Positions 1 through 7,366 of a DNA stretch of 64,000 nucleotides are shown in pieces; position 1 is the stretch's first letter; each line of letters opens with the position of its first letter. This stretch comes from Phaeovulum veldkampii DSM 11550. Lineage in GTDB: Bacteria > Pseudomonadota > Alphaproteobacteria > Rhodobacterales > Rhodobacteraceae. The stretch is from positions 1 to 64,000 of the forward strand of contig NZ_PZKF01000010.1 in assembly GCF_003034995.1 (NCBI RefSeq), in the 5' to 3' direction. Below the pieces are notes generated by a model that ran no database searches, was not told where the DNA came from, and saw nothing but the letters and a program-made list of their open reading frames with translations. Position numbers and translations under genes: made by a program.

Positions 1-195
1 GCCGGGGTAACAGAAGCCGAATATGCCGCCGCAAGGGGCGTTTCCGTCCGGACAGTGCAGCGCGAACGCGCATTGCGCACCGGGCCTGCCTTTATCCGTT
101 TGGGCCGGAAAATCTATTACCGGCGAGCAGCGATTGAGACTTGGCTAATTGCCAATGAGCAAGAGCAGCCGCGCGCAGCCGGGGGCCGGAAATGA
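1..195 (+). CDS. AlpA/excisionase-type helix-turn-helix protein, 5'-truncated by the window edge
   Basis: Frame 1 is open from the first base to a TGA at 193-195, giving 64 residues of a MerR/AlpA-like winged helix. The visible segment runs VTEAEYAAARGVSVRTVQRE, then a basic wing GRKIYYRRAAIETWL. Proteins of this family act as excisionases or early activators in P4-like and other integrative elements, binding near att sites or early promoters. The stop overlaps the next start (ATGA), so the two are probably translationally coupled. The true start lies upstream of the window. The family call rests on pattern only. Confidence 0.7.
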   Translation, partial: AGVTEAEYAAARGVSVRTVQRERALRTGPAFIRLGRKIYYRRAAIETWLIANEQEQPRAAGGRK

Positions 196-422
196 TGGCC
201 GCCGCAGATACCCGCCTGAATTCGCGCGAGGTGCAAGCTGCCGTGGCCTTTATCGCCTTGCGTGCCGCGTCACAGGCGGACGCGGAAAAGGGCATAGTTT
301 CGGCAGCACTCGCAATCGTCTTGGCTACACGCGGGCCGGTTGGTGCCGTTGATTACTTCCGCGACCTTGCCGATGTGATCGAGCGTGACGTGGTATTGCC
401 GCCCGGCGAGGCCATGCAATGA
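192..422 (+). CDS. Hypothetical protein, 76 aa
   Basis: The start ATG at 192 overlaps the stop of the AlpA-like gene, and the stop overlaps the next start at 419. The protein is mostly helical, with an alanine-rich centre and a conserved-looking AVDYFRDLADVIERDV segment. I recognise no family. Its place in a tightly overlapping chain ahead of the primase suggests an accessory role in element replication or regulation, but this is inference only. Confidence 0.6.
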   Translation: MMAAADTRLNSREVQAAVAFIALRAASQADAEKGIVSAALAIVLATRGPVGAVDYFRDLADVIERDVVLPPGEAMQ

Positions 423-592
423 CCAAGCGCAAAAAGTCACCCGAACTTTTGACTGGTCCGATCCGCCCGGACGTCGTCCGGAAAATCTGGCTGGTCAACA
501 ATTGGCCAAAGCTATCCTATGCGGACCGAAAAGCCTTCCTCGCCCGTTTGGATAAAGATCTGAATCTCCGTCCGGAGGATGAGCAGGAATGA
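419..592 (+). CDS. Hypothetical protein, 57 aa
   Basis: A short frame from ATG 419 to TGA 590-592 overlaps its neighbours at both ends (ATGA at 419-422 and 589-592). It encodes a small basic N-terminus (MTKRKKSPELL) followed by a helical segment containing WLVNNWPKLSYADRKAFLARL and an acidic tail. No family is recognised. The two-sided overlap and protein-like composition argue that it is a real gene despite its size. Confidence 0.55.
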   Translation: MTKRKKSPELLTGPIRPDVVRKIWLVNNWPKLSYADRKAFLARLDKDLNLRPEDEQE

Positions 593-2682
593 GCAATCAA
601 CAGACACCGGCGCAGATTGCCGCCCGCCTGATTGAAAACGGATACCGGCCAGTGCCTTGCAGAGGCAAGCGCGCAATCCCGACCGGGTGGACCGATGAAG
701 ACTTCACACCCACAGACTTCGCGCAGACGCCAAGCGTCGGGATCAAGACGGGCCAAGGCGTCGCCTTTGTCGATATTGATGTGACGCACCCAGAGGCAAG
801 CGCGGCCATTGTGGCGGAATGGATGCGCAGGCATCCGGGCGGATTGCAGCGCACCGGCCTTGCGCCAAAGACCGGCTTTCTTGTGGCAAGTGACTTTGCC
901 CGCAAGCAAGAAGTGAAACTGCCCGATCTTGGCGAAAAGGACAAAGTCGAAATCCTTTCCAATGGTCAGCAATTCGTCGCGTATGGCCTGCATCCCGACA
1001 CCGGCAAGCCTTACCATTGGCACGGCCTGGACCCGCTAGACGGCTTCCTTGGCGTCAAAGAAGCGTTGCAAGTCGTTTCCGAGGCGGAGATTAAAGACTT
1101 TCTCGCATGGGTGGCGGAGACATACGGGCCGAAAAAGCCCGCGCCGAAACTGTCAGAGCAAGCGACACCGCGCGCCGGATCATATGACATGACACGGGAC
1201 AAGACCGCCTGCGCGGATGAGGTGGCCGAACTCTTGTCCTACATCCCGCCGGATTGCGGTTATGCCGATTGGCTTTCCGTCTTGATGGGCCTGCATGAAT
1301 GGTCAGGCGGATCACAAGGGGGGCTTTCCATCGCGGAAAGCTGGTCAGCACAAGGCACTAAATACAAGCCCGGCGAAGTCGCCGCCAAATGGGCGGGCTT
1401 TGACACAAGCGGCGGGACCAATTGGGCGACCGTCCCGGGCCTTGCGCGGGCCAATGGGGCCGATCTAAGCGCCATTGCGCGCAAGTATCGTGGCCGATCA
1501 AGTCAGACGCCCACGGGGCAGAACAACGCGCCACAGGGGCAACAGAACCCGCCAAAGCCCAAGCCGCCCGCGTTTCAGTTTGTGCCGGTGGCCGATCTGA
1601 AATTCCGCGCGCCTGAATACATCATCGGCGAACTGATCGAGACGGAAACCCTGGGTCTGATCTTTGGCGATCCGGGTTGCGGCAAGTCGTTTCTGGCCGT
1701 GGACATTGCCTTGTCAGTCGCCACAGGAACCCGTTTCCATGGGCGGGACACAAAGCAAGGATCGGTTTTCTTTATCGCAGGTGAAGGCCACAACGGGCTT
1801 GCGCGGCGCTTTGCAGCGTGGAGCCAAGCCCGACAGGTGCCACTTACCGGCGTTCCCCTCTTCAAGTCTGAAAGGGCCGCGCAGCTAATGGATGAGGCAA
1901 GCGCAACAGCCGTAGCGGAAGCCGTGGCCGATCTGGCCGCACAACATGGCGCACCGGCGTTGATTATCATCGACACCTTGGCCCGGAACTTCGGCGCAGG
2001 CGATGAGAACAACACGCAAGACATGAGCGTCTTTGTGGCGGCGGTGGATCAATTGAAAGCCCGTTTTCCGGGTTGCGCCGTCTTGATCGTTCACCATTCG
2101 GGCCATGCGGAAAAGCAACGGGCGCGCGGGGCCATGGCCCTAAAGGGGGCGCTGGATTGCGAGTATCGCGTGGAAAAGGACGGCGCGGAAATGCGCCTGA
2201 TCAACACAAAGATGAAGGATGCAGAACCGCCTAGGGATTTGTTCTTTCGCTTTCAGGAAATCGAACTGGACGGCATGGCACAAAGCGCCGTCCTAATTGC
2301 CACAGACGCGCCGGAGAGGATCGAGAAGCTAAGCCCGACCCAAAGGCTAGCCCTTAGCACATACGAAACCGCAGGCGCGGCGGCGGGCCTATGGGGCGAG
2401 GAAGGCTTCTTAGGCGTCCAGTTGGAGGATTGGCGAGCCGCCTTCTATGCGAAACACACCGGCGATACCGCAGACGCCAAGAAGAAAGCATTTCAACGTG
2501 TCCGGCGCGATCTGGTCGAAATGGGCAGGATGACGGCCAAGGATGACGTCTATATGTCCACCGATCCGGCGATCATCCTTGGCGTAAAGTTACACCGGGA
2601 CAAGCGGGACAAAGCGGGACAAATTGAAGAATGTCCCGATGCAGAAGCGGATATTAGCGGGACAAACGGGACAAATGCTTAA
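589..2682 (+). CDS. Replication protein: primase-polymerase fused to RepA-like helicase
   Basis: The 697-aa product has three parts. The N-terminus is a bifunctional primase/polymerase-like domain with the acidic pair D62-x-D64 in VDIDVTHPEA. Residues about 205-300 resemble a PriCT-2 linker domain. From about 340 there is a RecA/RepA-type AAA ATPase with Walker A GDPGCGKS at 360-367, a hydrophobic Walker B ending ALIIIDTLAR, and a downstream IVHHSGH motif. Such proteins open and prime the origin of satellites and plasmids. The start overlaps the upstream stop. The last codons carry GGGACAA repeats that continue downstream, so the probable origin overlaps the 3' end of the gene. Confidence 0.85.
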   Translation: MSNQQTPAQIAARLIENGYRPVPCRGKRAIPTGWTDEDFTPTDFAQTPSVGIKTGQGVAFVDIDVTHPEASAAIVAEWMRRHPGGLQRTGLAPKTGFLVASDFARKQEVKLPDLGEKDKVEILSNGQQFVAYGLHPDTGKPYHWHGLDPLDGFLGVKEALQVVSEAEIKDFLAWVAETYGPKKPAPKLSEQATPRAGSYDMTRDKTACADEVAELLSYIPPDCGYADWLSVLMGLHEWSGGSQGGLSIAESWSAQGTKYKPGEVAAKWAGFDTSGGTNWATVPGLARANGADLSAIARKYRGRSSQTPTGQNNAPQGQQNPPKPKPPAFQFVPVADLKFRAPEYIIGELIETETLGLIFGDPGCGKSFLAVDIALSVATGTRFHGRDTKQGSVFFIAGEGHNGLARRFAAWSQARQVPLTGVPLFKSERAAQLMDEASATAVAEAVADLAAQHGAPALIIIDTLARNFGAGDENNTQDMSVFVAAVDQLKARFPGCAVLIVHHSGHAEKQRARGAMALKGALDCEYRVEKDGAEMRLINTKMKDAEPPRDLFFRFQEIELDGMAQSAVLIATDAPERIEKLSPTQRLALSTYETAGAAAGLWGEEGFLGVQLEDWRAAFYAKHTGDTADAKKKAFQRVRRDLVEMGRMTAKDDVYMSTDPAIILGVKLHRDKRDKAGQIEECPDAEADISGTNGTNA

Positions 2683-2748
2683 GGCATGTCCCGTGTCCCG
2701 CACCGACTGGGCGTTGATGTGATGATGAAAGCGGGACAAGCGGGACAA
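2597..2748. repeat. Iteron cluster: ten copies of GGGACAA or its complement
   Basis: Seven plus-strand copies of GGGACAA start at 2597, 2606, 2616, 2659, 2668, 2733 and 2742. Three inverted TGTCCCG copies start at 2632, 2687 and 2694. Tandem copies sit 9-10 bp apart, about one helical turn. The cluster straddles the stop of the primase-helicase gene, the usual place for an initiator-bound origin in small replicating elements. Origin function is inferred. Confidence 0.65.
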
Positions 2749-2788
2749 TCTGCCCGCGTGACCGATCGGCAGCACGGGGCAGCCTACC

Positions 2789-2803
2789 TTAGAACAATTC
2801 TAA
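2789..2803. promoter_or_regulatory. Perfect 6-3-6 palindrome, candidate repressor operator
   Basis: TTAGAACAATTCTAA is a perfect inverted repeat of two 6-bp arms around a 3-bp centre. It lies in the only sizeable non-coding gap of the element, just before a promoter-like sequence. Such symmetry is typical of dimeric helix-turn-helix repressor sites. No cognate regulator is identified in the window beyond the AlpA-like protein. Confidence 0.45.
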
Positions 2804-2809
2804 AAAGGC

Positions 2810-2838
2810 TTGGCCCTTTGGCTGGTAAGTGATATTCT
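2810..2838 (+). promoter_or_regulatory. Putative sigma-70-type promoter for the packaging genes
   Basis: TTGGCC at 2810-2815 and TATTCT at 2833-2838 are separated by exactly 17 bp, and the palindrome at 2789-2803 sits 6 bp upstream. A transcript starting near 2845 would lead into the gene at 2922 and on into TerL and the capsid gene. Assigned by eye from the consensus. Confidence 0.4.
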
Positions 2839-2900
2839 ATCAATTGCCATGATCGAAAGACGCCATTTAGATCAACGGTATGGGCTGATTACATGGCGAT

Positions 2901-2919
2901 TTGTCACTGGATTTGTCAC
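2901..2919 (-). repeat. 19-bp bipartite GTGACAA motif, copy 1
   Basis: On the minus strand this reads GTGACAAATCCAGTGACAA, two GTGACAA half-sites spaced by 5 bp. An identical 19-mer occurs in the opposite orientation at 6199-6217, near the tRNA-Asn end of the element. This copy ends 2 bp before the ATG at 2922. It could be a recognition site for an excisionase, a regulator or the packaging machinery. Confidence 0.6.
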
Positions 2920-2921
2920 AG

Positions 2922-3278
2922 ATGAAAGCGCAACAGGCACCGGAAAGATACTCGCAAGGCTGGATTGCCGGGCTGGACATGCGCACCGCCTTGGGCCGCG
3001 ACATGGCCGCGCGTTATCTGACCGTTTGCGACGATCTGGGCGGTGAGGCTTCCTTGTCCTATGCGCAGCGGTCTTTGATCGAACGGGCCTTGTGGGCAGA
3101 GTATTGGCTAGCGTCGCAAGAGCGCGAACTAGCGGAAGGGCGAGAGTTTGACGCGGGCCGGTGGACACAGGCTAGCAATGCCCTGCTAGGTCTTTGGCGA
3201 ACGCTTGGCCTAGAACGCAAGGCAAAGGACGTCACCGATCTGTCAAGCTATCTGCGGCGGAAAGCGGAGGCGGGCTAA
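2922..3278 (+). CDS. Hypothetical protein, possible small terminase subunit
   Basis: From ATG 2922 this gives 118 residues (MKAQQAPERYSQGW...), helical and charged, with no recognised domain. A TTG start at 2901 is possible but would lie within the 19-bp repeat. The stop overlaps the TerL start (TAATG at 3276-3280). Position directly upstream of and coupled to the large terminase is where phage small terminases usually sit; that is the only basis for the suggestion. Confidence 0.5.
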   Translation: MKAQQAPERYSQGWIAGLDMRTALGRDMAARYLTVCDDLGGEASLSYAQRSLIERALWAEYWLASQERELAEGREFDAGRWTQASNALLGLWRTLGLERKAKDVTDLSSYLRRKAEAG

Positions 3279-4738
3279 TGGTCACGATCCGCGACGCAAT
3301 GACCGATCCTGTCTTGTTCGGCGATACCTTCGCCGGGCCTTCCTTCGCAGCATGGCGGGCGCTTCTTTCCGGCTTCTATGGCTTGCCGTTGACCGATGAT
3401 GAGGCGCAATCCTTCCTTGCCCTTACAGGACGCGCAGAGACGCCCACACAGGCGCATGATGAACTTTGGCTAGTGGTAGGTAGGCGCGGCGGCAAGAGCC
3501 ATGCAGCGGCGCTTGTGGCGGTCTTTGAGGCAGCGTTTCAGGATCACCGGGCCAAGCTGGCACCGGGCGAGATTGCGACCGTGATGTTAATTGCAGCCGA
3601 TAGGCCACAGGCGCGAACCTTGCTTCGCTATGTGCGGGGCATGTGCGATCACCCGATGATCCGGCCCATGGTGCAGCGCGAGACGGAAACCGGGATCGAA
3701 CTGACAAACCGTTGCGCAATCGAGGTTGGCACCGCGTCTTTCCGATCCGTTCGCGGTTACACGTTAGCGGCGGCGATCTGCGATGAGGTGGCCTTTTGGC
3801 AATCGGAAGGCGCGTCACCTGATGCGGAAATCATCGCAGCCTTGCGCCCTGCATTGGCAACGCTTGGCGGCAAGCTGATTTGCCTTTCGTCACCTTATGC
3901 CCGGCGCGGCGTTCTATGGGATGCGCACCGGCAGCATTTCGGCAAGGCTGGTCGCGTGCTGGTCGCGCAGGCACCTAGCCTGACGATGAACCCGACATTA
4001 CCGCAGCGCGTTATTGATGACGCCATGCGAGACGATGCGGCGCGGGCGTCTGCGGAGTATTTTGCGCAGTTTCGCAGCGACATAGAGGCGTTTCTTAAGG
4101 TGGAACAAGTGCAGGCTGCGCAGCGTTCCGGGCCTTTGGAACTGCCAAGGCGTGCGGGAGTGTCTTATGTGGGCTTTGTTGATCCGACCGGCGGCGGCGC
4201 GGACGAATTCACCTTGGCTATTGGTCATCGCGAGGGCGAGGCGCTTGTGGTTGATCTGGTCCGGGGCCGAAAGGGAAATCCGGCAGCGATTTGCGCGGAT
4301 TACGCGGCGACGTTGAAGGCATACGGGATTACGCAAGTTGCGGGCGACCGATACGCGGGCGAATGGGTGCCGACTGAATTTGCCCGGCATGGGATACGCT
4401 ATCAGGCGGCAGCCGGGGTGCGTAGCGAACTTTATGCAACGCTTGCGCCTGCCCTGAATGCTGGCGCGGTGGAATTGCCGCCCTGCGAAGTGGTGGCAAA
4501 GCAATTGACAGCCCTAGAGCGCAGGACAACGCGCAGCGGGCGCGACATGATTGATCACCCGCCCGGCGGTCACGATGACCGGGCCAATGCGGTTGCGGGG
4601 GTGGTTGCACAAATGGCGAGGAAGGAAGCGCAGGCGCGCATTCGTTTCCTTGACGATGGATTGGACAGCGTGACGCTGGATCAAAACGGTGAGGCGGTCA
4701 GCGTGACGCTGCGCGGCATCATCGGTGGCTTTCATTGA
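3278..4738 (+). CDS. Phage terminase large subunit
   Basis: The 486-aa protein is the motor that cuts and packages DNA into proheads. It shows a Walker A variant GRRGGKS at 68-74 and a Walker B ending ICDEVAFW with D169-E170. A coupling-type motif LICLSSPYARRG follows. The C-terminal RNase H-like nuclease has a first acid in GFVDPTGGGADEF and late acids in GGHDDRANA. Start ATG 3278 overlaps the upstream stop; a longer upstream frame would run through the preceding gene. Motifs look intact and length fits the family. Confidence 0.92.
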   Translation: MVTIRDAMTDPVLFGDTFAGPSFAAWRALLSGFYGLPLTDDEAQSFLALTGRAETPTQAHDELWLVVGRRGGKSHAAALVAVFEAAFQDHRAKLAPGEIATVMLIAADRPQARTLLRYVRGMCDHPMIRPMVQRETETGIELTNRCAIEVGTASFRSVRGYTLAAAICDEVAFWQSEGASPDAEIIAALRPALATLGGKLICLSSPYARRGVLWDAHRQHFGKAGRVLVAQAPSLTMNPTLPQRVIDDAMRDDAARASAEYFAQFRSDIEAFLKVEQVQAAQRSGPLELPRRAGVSYVGFVDPTGGGADEFTLAIGHREGEALVVDLVRGRKGNPAAICADYAATLKAYGITQVAGDRYAGEWVPTEFARHGIRYQAAAGVRSELYATLAPALNAGAVELPPCEVVAKQLTALERRTTRSGRDMIDHPPGGHDDRANAVAGVVAQMARKEAQARIRFLDDGLDSVTLDQNGEAVSVTLRGIIGGFH

Positions 4739-4758
4739 AAAACCGATGAGGTAATCAA

Positions 4759-5877
4759 ATGCAGACTGAACTGAAAGCGGCGGTTGAGACCGTCGAGAAA
4801 CTGAACGAAACGATCCAAGGTCGTTTCAACGGGCTTGAGCGCGAAATTCTTGCGATCAAGCGCAGCGGGCGTGTCACCGGCGATCTGGGCGGTGAGCTTG
4901 GCGCGGAAGCGAAGGCCATGGGTGCCTATTTCCGCAACGGCGAAACAAAGGCGCTTTCCGTCACGTCTGACGGTCAAGGCGTCAGCGTTCGTTCGGATTG
5001 GAATGATCGGATTTTTGCCCTTGTGCGAGAGTCCAGCCCGATGCGTGCGGTTGCTTCGGTCATCGCCACGTCAAAGAACGAAATCGAGGTGCTGGTGGAC
5101 CGTGAGGAACCCGCTAGCGACTGGATCGGCGAAACCGGCGTTCGTGCTGGCACCGCCGCGTCGTTTATGACCCGGCACAAAATCGCAGTTTCAGAGCATT
5201 ACGCTTTGCCTAGCGCGACGCTGGACATGCTGGACGATAGCGATTTTCCGGTGGAGCAATGGCTGCAAGGCAAGATTGCGGATCGTTTCGCCCGGCAGGA
5301 AGCGGCGGCGTTTATCAATGGTGACGGTGTAGGTCAGCCGCGCGGCATCCTTGATTATGATCTGGTGCCGGATGACGAATTCGCATGGGGTGCCGATCCG
5401 GCGAACTATGCGATTGGCGCGATCTATACCGGGGCAGCGGGCGCATTGCCTGCCATGCCTGCCGGGGCCGATCCTTTGGCCGATCTGGTGGACGCCCTAA
5501 AGGCACCGTATCTGCCCGGCGCTAGCTGGATGATGACGCGCGCCATGCGAAACCGCATTCGGAAGCTGAAGGATGCGGACGGGCGTTTCATCTATCAGGC
5601 GTCGCTGGATGCTGCCATTCCTGACCGGCTGATGGGCTATCCCGTCAATCTGGCAGAGGACATGCCCGCGCTTGCCGATGGGGCCGTGGGTGCCTTGTTT
5701 GGCGACTTCCGGCAGGCTTACACGATTGCGGATCGGATCGGCCTTGCCGTGATCCGGGATCAGTTGACGCAGCCCGGCTTTGTTCGCTGGTATGTCCGCC
5801 GCCGCGTCGGTGGCGCATTGACGAACCCGGAAGCGGTCAAGGCGCTGGTCTTGGGCGTCAAGCCTGCGGGCGAGTGA
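4759..5877 (+). CDS. HK97-type phage major capsid protein
   Basis: The 372-aa protein begins with a coiled-coil-like segment (about 1-40, ETVEKLNETIQGRFNGLERE) resembling a short scaffolding delta domain, followed by an HK97-fold shell domain. Family-like signatures are WIGETGVRAGT, the helix around FARQEAAAFINGDG followed by QPRGIL, and WMMTRAMRNRIRKLKD. GAGG at 4748-4751 provides the ribosome binding site. No protease gene is adjacent, so if the delta domain is cleaved the enzyme must come from elsewhere, for example a helper phage. It follows TerL directly with no portal gene between, which is unusual for a self-sufficient phage. Confidence 0.88.
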   Translation: MQTELKAAVETVEKLNETIQGRFNGLEREILAIKRSGRVTGDLGGELGAEAKAMGAYFRNGETKALSVTSDGQGVSVRSDWNDRIFALVRESSPMRAVASVIATSKNEIEVLVDREEPASDWIGETGVRAGTAASFMTRHKIAVSEHYALPSATLDMLDDSDFPVEQWLQGKIADRFARQEAAAFINGDGVGQPRGILDYDLVPDDEFAWGADPANYAIGAIYTGAAGALPAMPAGADPLADLVDALKAPYLPGASWMMTRAMRNRIRKLKDADGRFIYQASLDAAIPDRLMGYPVNLAEDMPALADGAVGALFGDFRQAYTIADRIGLAVIRDQLTQPGFVRWYVRRRVGGALTNPEAVKALVLGVKPAGE

Positions 5878-6011
5878 TCAAGAGAAAGGCCGGGGGGTGA
5901 AGTCAGACACACTTTCCCGGCGGCGGTGGCCGATTTGCTCCTTTCCCGGTGACACCGCAAAACCTGGGCGGGCTAGCGTGATGCTGGTCCGCCCTTCTTC
6001 TTGGGGGTGAC

Positions 6012-6263
6012 ATGATCAACGCGGAACTGGCCTTGTGGCGCATGGTCTTGTTTATGGGACTGAACGACCCGGACGCGGCGCGATGGATGCGCGGCGAGGA
6101 CTTCCGCATGGTTTGCGCCTTGGCAGGCTTCGATTCGGCGGCGGTCAGGCGTGCCGTAGCCTCTGGAAACCTTCGCCCGTTTGGCAGGAAGGAAGCCGGT
6201 GACAAATCCAGTGACAAGGGAAAAATAAGCAAGAAAACCCGCCTGAGGCGGGCTTCTAACTAG
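6012..6263 (+). CDS. Hypothetical protein, 83 aa, last gene of the element
   Basis: A GGGGGT ribosome binding site precedes ATG 6012. Residues 1-60 look folded and helical (LALWRMVLFMGLNDPDAARW, then EDFRMVCALAGFDSAAVRRA). The tail is basic and low in complexity (GKISKKTRLRRASN). The tail codons overlap both the second 19-bp GTGACAA motif and a terminator hairpin, so the annotated C-terminus may be partly a by-product of these DNA signals. I do not recognise the family. Confidence 0.6.
   Translation: MINAELALWRMVLFMGLNDPDAARWMRGEDFRMVCALAGFDSAAVRRAVASGNLRPFGRKEAGDKSSDKGKISKKTRLRRASN
6199..6217 (+). repeat. 19-bp bipartite GTGACAA motif, copy 2
   Basis: GTGACAAATCCAGTGACAA is an exact reverse complement of the sequence at 2901-2919. 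It lies inside the 3' end of the 83-aa gene and about 65 bp from the tRNA-Asn 3' end, a position where excisionase or integrase arm sites are often found. Confidence 0.6.
6238..6252 (+). terminator. GC hairpin at the end of the element operon
   Basis: CCCGCCT at 6238-6244 pairs with AGGCGGG at 6246-6252, preceded by an A run and followed by CTTCT. It overlaps the last codons of the 83-aa gene and probably ends the element transcript before tRNA-Asn. Confidence 0.6.
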
Positions 6264-6282
6264 CTGATTTTCTTGGGATTTT

Positions 6283-6357
6283 TGGCTCCGGCGGTAGGGA
6301 TCGAACCTACGACCAATTGATTAACAGTCAACTGCTCTACCGCTGAGCTACGCCGGA
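6283..6357 (-). tRNA. tRNA-Asn(GTT)
   Basis: On the minus strand the gene starts TCCGGCGTAGCTCAGCGG, has anticodon GTT in the loop of TTGACTGTTAATCAA, a standard T arm (GGTTCGATCC) and an encoded CCA at 6283-6285. The 7-bp acceptor stem (TCCGGCG/CGCCGGA) is complete. Its 3' end faces the phage-like element, marking it as the probable attachment site. Confidence 0.97.
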
Positions 6358-6425
6358 ACACGGGGGCTGTATAGCGGGGTGGATCGGGGGCGTCCAGAGG
6401 GATTTGTGAGATTTTTGATGGTGAA

Positions 6426-7325
6426 TCACAAGTGCCGGAACAGGGTGTCGGCGCTCGGGATTCCTTCGGATATGGCAACTTTTTGTGAAGCGATATCAAT
6501 AAGATGTGCCAAGATATTGCGGGTTGCGGCGGGCAGGAGTGGCGCGGGGGTGTCGGTGTAAAGGCGCTGTGCCAAGGTTGCGGCGTTGGCCGGGCCATCG
6601 TGCAGGGCGGCCAGAATCTGGGCCGTTCGCGCCCTTCGGTGGGCAGCCAGGTCGGCGATCCGGGCGGCGGGGGCTGCGACCGGGGCGCCGTGGCCGGGGA
6701 ACAGGCGCGGTGGGTGCGCTGCGGCGAGGCGGTCGAGCGAGGTCATGTAATCATTCAGATCGCCATCGGGGGGAGAAATCAGCGTGCTGGCCCAGCTCAT
6801 CACATGATCGCCCGTAAAAGCGCCTCCTGCCCAAAGAAAACAAAGGTGGTTGCAAAAATGCCCCGGAGTGTGCAGCGCCTGCAATTGCCAGCCCGCGCCC
6901 GTCACCACAGCGCCATCTGCAAGGCAGATGTCAGGGGCGAATTCGGCATCCACCCCTTCACCACCGCAGGTCAGCCCCTCGGCTGCAAGCCGCGCCATCA
7001 GCGCCGAGCGGCCCGCGGCGGGGCCGCCGAAGGCCAGCACCGGCGCGCCGGTGGCGCGGGCCAGGGGGCGGGCGGCGAGGGAATGGTCCAGATGGGCATG
7101 CGTTACAAAAATATGGCTGATGTGCTGGCCGGGCGCCAGCGCGGCGCGGATCGCGGCCAGGTGGCGGGGGTCGTCGGGGCCGGGGTCGATCACCGCAATT
7201 TCGGTCTCGCCCAACAGATAGGTGTTGGTGCCCCACAGCGTCATCGCCGACGGGTTGGGCGCCAGAATGCAGCGCAGGCCGGGGGCGAGGGAAACCGGCT
7301 GGCCGGGGCGGGGGGCGTCTGTCAT
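6426..7325 (-). CDS. Metallo-beta-lactamase-fold hydrolase, LACTB2-like
   Basis: The 299-aa cytosolic protein has the zinc motif THAHLDHS (HxHxDH), later ligands in TPGHFCNH and FTGDHVM, and a late histidine in LFPGHGAP. The C-terminal 80 residues look like a small winged-helix cap as in LACTB2-type proteins. Substrate is unknown. The gene is divergent from the sensor kinase at 7367 with only 41 bp between the starts, so the promoters must overlap. It ends 68 bp from the tRNA-Asn 5' end. Confidence 0.85.
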   Translation of the reverse strand: MTDAPRPGQPVSLAPGLRCILAPNPSAMTLWGTNTYLLGETEIAVIDPGPDDPRHLAAIRAALAPGQHISHIFVTHAHLDHSLAARPLARATGAPVLAFGGPAAGRSALMARLAAEGLTCGGEGVDAEFAPDICLADGAVVTGAGWQLQALHTPGHFCNHLCFLWAGGAFTGDHVMSWASTLISPPDGDLNDYMTSLDRLAAAHPPRLFPGHGAPVAAPAARIADLAAHRRARTAQILAALHDGPANAATLAQRLYTDTPAPLLPAATRNILAHLIDIASQKVAISEGIPSADTLFRHL

Positions 7326-7366
7326 CGGGGCTTTCCTGTGCGGGCCGTCGCGGGTAGGGTTGGGGC

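Larger units (their letters stand above)
1..6285 (+). mobile_element. Right part of a small tRNA-Asn-integrated phage-satellite-like element
   Basis: All genes here point the same way and stop next to the 3' end of tRNA-Asn, which reads toward the element from the minus strand. This is the geometry left by integration into a tRNA 3' end. The order is an AlpA-like regulator, two tiny genes, a primase-helicase, iterons, a putative small terminase, the large terminase, a major capsid protein and a small protein. No portal, maturation protease, tail or lysis gene lies between the capsid gene and the tRNA. The left end, probably with the integrase and second att copy, is outside the window. Capsid-forming PICIs and tycheposons are known satellites with comparable content; membership of either group is not shown here. 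Confidence 0.7.

Noticed and set aside
2901-2921. TTG start for the gene before TerL
   Set aside because: It would lie within the exact 19-bp repeat, which explains the sequence better; ATG 2922 is in frame.
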